Assembly: GCA_937135955.1 (NCBI GenBank)
Contig: CAKZOB010000089.1
Coordinates: forward strand, 1 to 64,000
Source: an uncultured Anaerolineales bacterium
GTDB taxonomy: Bacteria > Chloroflexota > Anaerolineae > Aggregatilineales > Aggregatilineaceae
DNA: 64,000 bases
Direction: 5' to 3'
Position 1 is the stretch's first letter. The number at the start of each line of letters is the position of its first letter. Of this stretch, positions 60,629 through 64,000 are shown piece by piece. The position numbers were made by a program, and so were the translations under genes. The notes under the pieces are model-generated. The model did no database searches and was not told where the DNA came from. It saw only the letters and a program-made list of their open reading frames with translations.

Positions 60629-62137
60629 CTACTCCCCACTCCCCGTCTCATTCAGCGCCGGGTAGAGCGCCTGGTAGCGGGCGTGCTGCTCGGCGTAAAC
60701 AGCCTGATCCGCCGGATTGGGAACCTCGACCGCGCCGTAGTGCACCACGGCGGCCACAGCCTGGGCCAGGTCGTAGAAGACGCGCGCGCCCAATCCGGCC
60801 AGCATGGCCGCGCCGGTAGCGGTGTGCTCCGCTCCCTCCACCTGTTGCAGCGACACGCCCAGCACGCTGGCGAGAATCTGCCGCCACAGGCTGCCCTGCG
60901 CGCCTCCACCGCCGACCAGGAAATGATCGGGGACGGGGCCGGCTTCGCGCAGGGTCAGCAGGCAATCGCGGAAGGCGAAGGCCACGCCTTCCAGCACAGC
61001 GCGGGTCATATGTGCCTGCGTGTGCCGGATCGTCAATCCGACGAATGCGCCGGTCGCATTGGGGTTCATGTGTGGGGTGCGCTCGCCTTCCAGGTAGGGC
61101 AGGAAGATCAGCCCTTCGGCTCCGGCGGGCACCTGCGCCGCGTCGTTGAGCAGCGCCTGATAGGAGGTGATGTTGCGCCCGCCCAACACATCGCGCCACC
61201 AGCGCAACGCGATCCCGGCGTTGAGAATGGCCCCCATGGTATACCAGCGACCGGGCACCGCGTGACAGAAGGTGTTGAGGCGCAGCCTGGGATCGATCAA
61301 CGGTCGCGTAGAGACGACCGTCATCTGCCCGCCCGTGCCCACGGTGATCGAGCCGCGCCCAGGCTCTACCACGCCCGTGCCCAGCAGCAAAGCCGCCTGA
61401 TCGCCCGCCCCGGCCACCACCGGTATATCGGGCCGCAGGCCCAGGTCGAAGGCGGGCGTCGGGCGCAGTTCACCGACGATTGAGGTCGAGGCCAGCAAAG
61501 GCGGCAGGATGTTCATGGGCACGCCGCAGGCAGCGGCCAGCGTTTCCGACCAGGTGCGCTGACGAATATCGTAGAGCCAGGTAGCCGAAGCGTCGCTCGG
61601 CTCGCTGCTGATCTCGCCAGTGAGCCGCAGCACGATGTAGTCTTTGGGCTGAATGATGGCGCGCGCCCGATCGAGCGTCTCCGGCTCGACTTCGCGCAAC
61701 CAGGCGGCAGTTGCCCCGGCGAAGCCCGGCGACAGGCGATTGCCCGCCTGCTCGATGACCACGTCGGGCGGGACGCGCTTGAGGACGACCTCGCACAGGT
61801 TGGCGCTGCGGCGATCCATCCAGATGATCGCGGGGCGCAGCGGCTCCAGGTCGGCGCCGATCAACACTGCGCCGTGCATCTGCCCGGTGACGCCGATACC
61901 GCGCACCCGTCCGGCAGTCATCTCGGCCTCGCGCATGGCCTGGCGCACCGCGCTGACCACTGCCGCCCACCAGGCATGCGGGTCCTGTTCCACCCACTGC
62001 GGGCGCGGGGTGAGCAGCTCGTAAGCCTCCTGGCCAATGCCGCGCAGTTCGCCCGCCGCGTCCAGCACCACGCACTTGGCGCTCTGCGTCCCCACATCAA
62101 TGCCCAACACCACATCGGTGCGATCGGTCAAGCGCAT
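60629..62137 (-). CDS. xylB: Xylulokinase
   Basis: A 502-residue FGGY sugar kinase that phosphorylates D-xylulose for the pentose phosphate pathway. The N-terminal ATPase loop reads VVLGIDVGTQSAKCVVLD. GIGVTGQMHGAVLIG and AIIWMDRRS are xylulokinase-type motifs. Later come VVAGAGDQAALLLGTGV, TVGTGGQMTVVS, IFLPYLEGERTPHMN and FLVGGGGAQGSLWRQILA. Length is right for the family. GGGAG nine bases before the ATG supports the start. No xylA is nearby; the sugar importer 20 kb away could feed it, but that is not shown. Confidence 0.92.
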   Translation of the reverse strand: MRLTDRTDVVLGIDVGTQSAKCVVLDAAGELRGIGQEAYELLTPRPQWVEQDPHAWWAAVVSAVRQAMREAEMTAGRVRGIGVTGQMHGAVLIGADLEPLRPAIIWMDRRSANLCEVVLKRVPPDVVIEQAGNRLSPGFAGATAAWLREVEPETLDRARAIIQPKDYIVLRLTGEISSEPSDASATWLYDIRQRTWSETLAAACGVPMNILPPLLASTSIVGELRPTPAFDLGLRPDIPVVAGAGDQAALLLGTGVVEPGRGSITVGTGGQMTVVSTRPLIDPRLRLNTFCHAVPGRWYTMGAILNAGIALRWWRDVLGGRNITSYQALLNDAAQVPAGAEGLIFLPYLEGERTPHMNPNATGAFVGLTIRHTQAHMTRAVLEGVAFAFRDCLLTLREAGPVPDHFLVGGGGAQGSLWRQILASVLGVSLQQVEGAEHTATGAAMLAGLGARVFYDLAQAVAAVVHYGAVEVPNPADQAVYAEQHARYQALYPALNETGSGE

Positions 62138-62303
62138 AGGTGATTACTCCCTCTCCCGTCCGGCAATTCACCGCGAGGGTATCACGCAGTCTTCACCCAA
62201 GTATAGTCGAAATTGTGCGCAGGCAGGGTACGCCCAGGGTAATCGCATCAAAACCAGCCAGCAGAATCATGGGCAGAAGTAAGCTCAGGTGTAATCTTCT
62301 GGG

Positions 62304-62402
62304 TTACCTCATCCCCGCTCGGCGCTCGCGCGCCTCGCCGAGCGAAGCGAGGCTGGGGGTGAGGTAAAGCGGCAAGCGGTTTGATGCAATCCCCCTGACG
62401 GT
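62304..62402. repeat. Repeat A, copy 5
   Basis: GTTACCTCATCCCCGCTCGG at the left and GCTGGGGGTGAGGTAAAG at the right. The flank CGGCAAGCGGTTTGATGCAA matches, inverted, the flank of copy 2. Gap 62138-62586 otherwise contains the promoter at 62524 and nothing else I can name. Confidence 0.68.
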
Positions 62403-62523
62403 ACGCCCCTCAGCCCTCGCAAGCGGAGAACAACCGCCCCTCTTTCCCTGAGCCGGGCTGAGGGAGAAAGTGCAGGGATGAGGGGAGCCTACTCGCTCTT
62501 AGGGAATTCTTATGAAAAGCGCC

Positions 62524-62552
62524 TTGTGAGTGCGCGCCAGATGCATTATACT
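62524..62552 (+). promoter_or_regulatory. Promoter of zinc-ribbon gene
   Basis: TTGTGA at 62524-62529, a 17-bp spacer and TATACT at 62547-62552; short leader of about 28 nt to the ATG at 62587. Confidence 0.7.
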
Positions 62553-62586
62553 CTGCCAATGGAGTCAATCCATGCGAGGTGGTGAT

Positions 62587-62868
62587 ATGCCAATCTATAC
62601 CTACGAGTGCGAGGCATGCGGCGTGCGCTTCGATCAGCGCCAGAAGTTCTCCGATAGCCCGTTGCGGGAATGCCCGGAGTGCGGTGGCCATGTACACCGC
62701 GTGCCGCAGCCAGTCGGCATTGTGTTCAAGGGATCGGGTTGGTATGTCAAAGACAGCCGGGGCACCAACAACCTGGCTGCACCGCCCAAGCGGGATTCCA
62801 ACGGGACCGAGAGCAAAAGCGACAGCAAGTCTGGCACAACGGCTTCTGCCAGCGCCAGCAGCGACTGA
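62587..62868 (+). CDS. FmdB family zinc-ribbon protein
   Basis: A 93-residue protein beginning MPIYTYECEACGVRFDQRQK. The CEAC...CPEC arrangement (CxxC about 28 residues apart) forms the small zinc ribbon of the FmdB family. VPQPVGIVFKGSGWYVKD follows, and a Ser/Lys/Thr-rich tail of 30 residues is disordered. FmdB was named as a formamidase-linked regulator, but most members are uncharacterised. The ATG at 62587 is chosen because GAGGTGG lies just before it and the promoter is only 35 bp upstream. A longer frame from 62530 overlaps the promoter. Confidence 0.9.
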   Translation: MPIYTYECEACGVRFDQRQKFSDSPLRECPECGGHVHRVPQPVGIVFKGSGWYVKDSRGTNNLAAPPKRDSNGTESKSDSKSGTTASASASSD

Positions 62869-62903
62869 CGGCGCACACCGTCAGCCTTCGCGCCTGTAAC
62901 GAA

Positions 62904-62934
62904 AGCGACCCCTTGCGGAGGTCGCTCTTTTTTT
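62904..62934 (+). terminator. Intrinsic terminator after FmdB gene
   Basis: AGCGACC at 62904-62910 pairs with GGTCGCT at 62920-62926, followed by a seven-base T-run. Confidence 0.9.
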
Positions 62935-62965
62935 GTCTGGATAGAACTGGCGGAAAATCCGCCGC

Positions 62966-63265
62966 TTAAATCTGGAAGCCAGCGCTGGCACGCACGATCT
63001 TCTGGCGATAGTTGTCCACGTAGTCAAGCAGGCGCTGATGCAATGCCGCCCACTCTGCACTGGCCAGGATGTTCTGCAGGGTGGGCATGTCCTCAGTCAC
63101 GCCTTCCATCATGATCTGCGGGCAGTCGCCATAGACGGCGAACCAGGCTTCGGTGGGAGTCAGACCCAGTTCCTGCAGGCCGGGAGCGAATTCGCGCACC
63201 ATGAATTCGAAGTATTCCTGGTCACGGCCCGGCTTGATATCCCAGGACAACAACAGTTTGATCAT
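62966..63265 (-). CDS. Small alpha/beta protein (99 aa)
   Basis: Begins MIKLLLSWDIKPGRDQEYFE and continues REFAPGLQELGLTPTEAWFA, GDCPQIMMEGVTEDMPTL and LDYVDNYRQKIVRASAGFQI. The beta-alpha-beta pattern with an aromatic middle suggests a dimeric ferredoxin-like (NIPSNAP or GYD-like) fold, but I do not recognise the family. The ATG at 63265 is used; an in-frame TTG at 63277 lies closer to the AGAGGAA site and may be the real start. It follows the MBL gene by 41 bp in one operon. Confidence 0.65.
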   Translation of the reverse strand: MIKLLLSWDIKPGRDQEYFEFMVREFAPGLQELGLTPTEAWFAVYGDCPQIMMEGVTEDMPTLQNILASAEWAALHQRLLDYVDNYRQKIVRASAGFQI

Positions 63266-63306
63266 GATCGGCTTCAATTCCTCTGGCTGGCGTGTTGCGC
63301 GGCCCC

Positions 63307-63945
63307 TCAGTGCTGATAGTCGAGCAACACCACTTGCGTTTGTTCCGGCAACGCGCCCGCTACCACCCGCAGCACACCTTGCGTCTCGATGGAGGTGATC
63401 CCCATCTCCCTCAGAAACCGATCGACCGGGTCTAGTTCGACCCCACGCAGATCGGGCGTCTGATAGTGCATGGGCACTACGATGCTCGGCTCCAGCAGGC
63501 TGATCACCTCTGCCGCCTGACCAGACGACAACCCCGCCCCTCCCCCGACGGGCACCAGCGCCACATCCACTGGCCCCAGCGCATCAATCATTGCCTGGTT
63601 GGGCACATGATCCAGGTCGCCCAGATGCGCCACCGTCAGCGTATTGTAGTCGAACACATAGACCACATTGCGGCGCGGCTGAGGCGTATTCGGATCGAAG
63701 GTCGCCACACCAATGATGAAGACTTCTCCAATCTCGTATTCACCAGGGCCGTTGATCACATGCCGCGCGCCTTTCACCGCGGCGACGTAGTTATGACCCG
63801 GCGCGTCGTGACTGACGGTGACGATATCCGCCTTGAGGCGGGGGACTTCGTAGCCCAGGTGCGGGCCGAACGGGTCGGTGACCACGGTGGCGTATCCCCG
63901 CTCGACGATGCGAAAGCAGCTATGACCGTACCAGGTGATGTCCAT
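63307..63945 (-). CDS. MBL-fold hydrolase (UlaG-like)
   Basis: A 212-residue metallo-beta-lactamase-fold protein. MDITWYGHSCFRI is the typical UlaG-like start. The metal loop reads TVSHDAPGHNY, in which the canonical HxHxDH is reduced to HDAPGH. GDLDHVPNQA and PMHYQTPD supply later ligands. Zinc binding may thus be altered. A TATAAT at 63995-63990 on the minus strand puts transcription near 63983, so I choose the ATG at 63945 with AGAAGG upstream rather than ATG 63978. Substrate unknown; it leads an operon with the small alpha/beta gene. Confidence 0.82.
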   Translation of the reverse strand: MDITWYGHSCFRIVERGYATVVTDPFGPHLGYEVPRLKADIVTVSHDAPGHNYVAAVKGARHVINGPGEYEIGEVFIIGVATFDPNTPQPRRNVVYVFDYNTLTVAHLGDLDHVPNQAMIDALGPVDVALVPVGGGAGLSSGQAAEVISLLEPSIVVPMHYQTPDLRGVELDPVDRFLREMGITSIETQGVLRVVAGALPEQTQVVLLDYQH

Positions 63946-63989
63946 CCAACCATGCCTTCTGGGGCAAGCGATCATCATAAAGCTGTGCC

Positions 63990-63995
63990 ATTATA
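63990..63995 (-). promoter_or_regulatory. -10 element of the MBL hydrolase operon
   Basis: TATAAT on the minus strand at the right edge of the window. The -35 lies outside. Confidence 0.5.
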
Positions 63996-64000
63996 ACCTG

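Overview
This 64 kb window is a GC-rich bacterial chromosome segment. The gene content fits an Anaerolineae-like member of the Chloroflexota. The reasons are a ProS of the archaeal/eukaryal type with a C-terminal Cys-rich tail, an R3H/AAA ATPase, FmdB and DUF35-type OB-fold small proteins, many extracytoplasmic Thr/Pro/Ser-rich stalk proteins, sugar ABC transporters of the UgpC type, and no outer-membrane machinery. The phylum call is inference from gene content. I see no rRNA, tRNA, CRISPR, phage or classical IS genes. Consensus-like sigma70 promoters (TTGnnn, 17 bp, TATAAT-like) are frequent, and several decide start codons.

Layout. 1-5830 (minus): two large FtsX-type ABC permeases, the first running off the window. 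6405-9888 (plus): an RNA/translation block with two tandem four-S1-domain proteins, rpsU and infA, separated by clear terminators. 10024-17809: a phosphoribosyltransferase, membrane proteins (including AI-2E/PerM and YrdB families), a GNAT, an MBL hydrolase, an acidic small protein and a THUMP-like methyltransferase. 18195-23737: a double-NYN protein, a four-helix-bundle gene inside an inverted repeat, then rpsO and pnp; pnp has a very long leader hairpin and an RGG-like tail. 23857-25661 (minus): GYD protein and proS. 26404-30021: a split DUF35-like pair and two membrane proteins. 30579-34687 (plus): three tandem exported paralogues. 34807-41549 (minus): a serine-palmitoyltransferase-like enzyme and a complete sugar ABC operon behind a promoter with a LacI-type operator; its second permease carries an embedded PDZ domain. 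42104-48712: an unknown protein, DUF554, DUF3048, fasciclin and glgA. 48805-51462 (minus): GNAT plus R3H ATPase. 51784-58174: a coiled-coil/HHH protein overlapping an Ig/mucin-like protein, YceI, and two divergent GT39-like membrane glycosyltransferases. 58413-60340: a low-GC NYN gene with a two-hairpin leader and a membrane coiled-coil protein. 60629-63945: xylulokinase, FmdB zinc ribbon, a small alpha/beta protein and an MBL hydrolase.

Functional themes. RNA metabolism is concentrated here: S1 proteins, S21, IF-1, S15, PNPase, ProS and two NYN nucleases. Carbohydrate use is represented by the ABC importer, xylulokinase and glycogen synthase. Many intergenic gaps hold repeated palindromic elements of at least four families (called A to D here), present in both orientations. 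The least ordinary items are the PDZ-containing permease, the pnp leader, the tandem secreted family with a shared Cys-flanked motif, and the NYN gene whose leader looks like a short structured RNA ending in a terminator.
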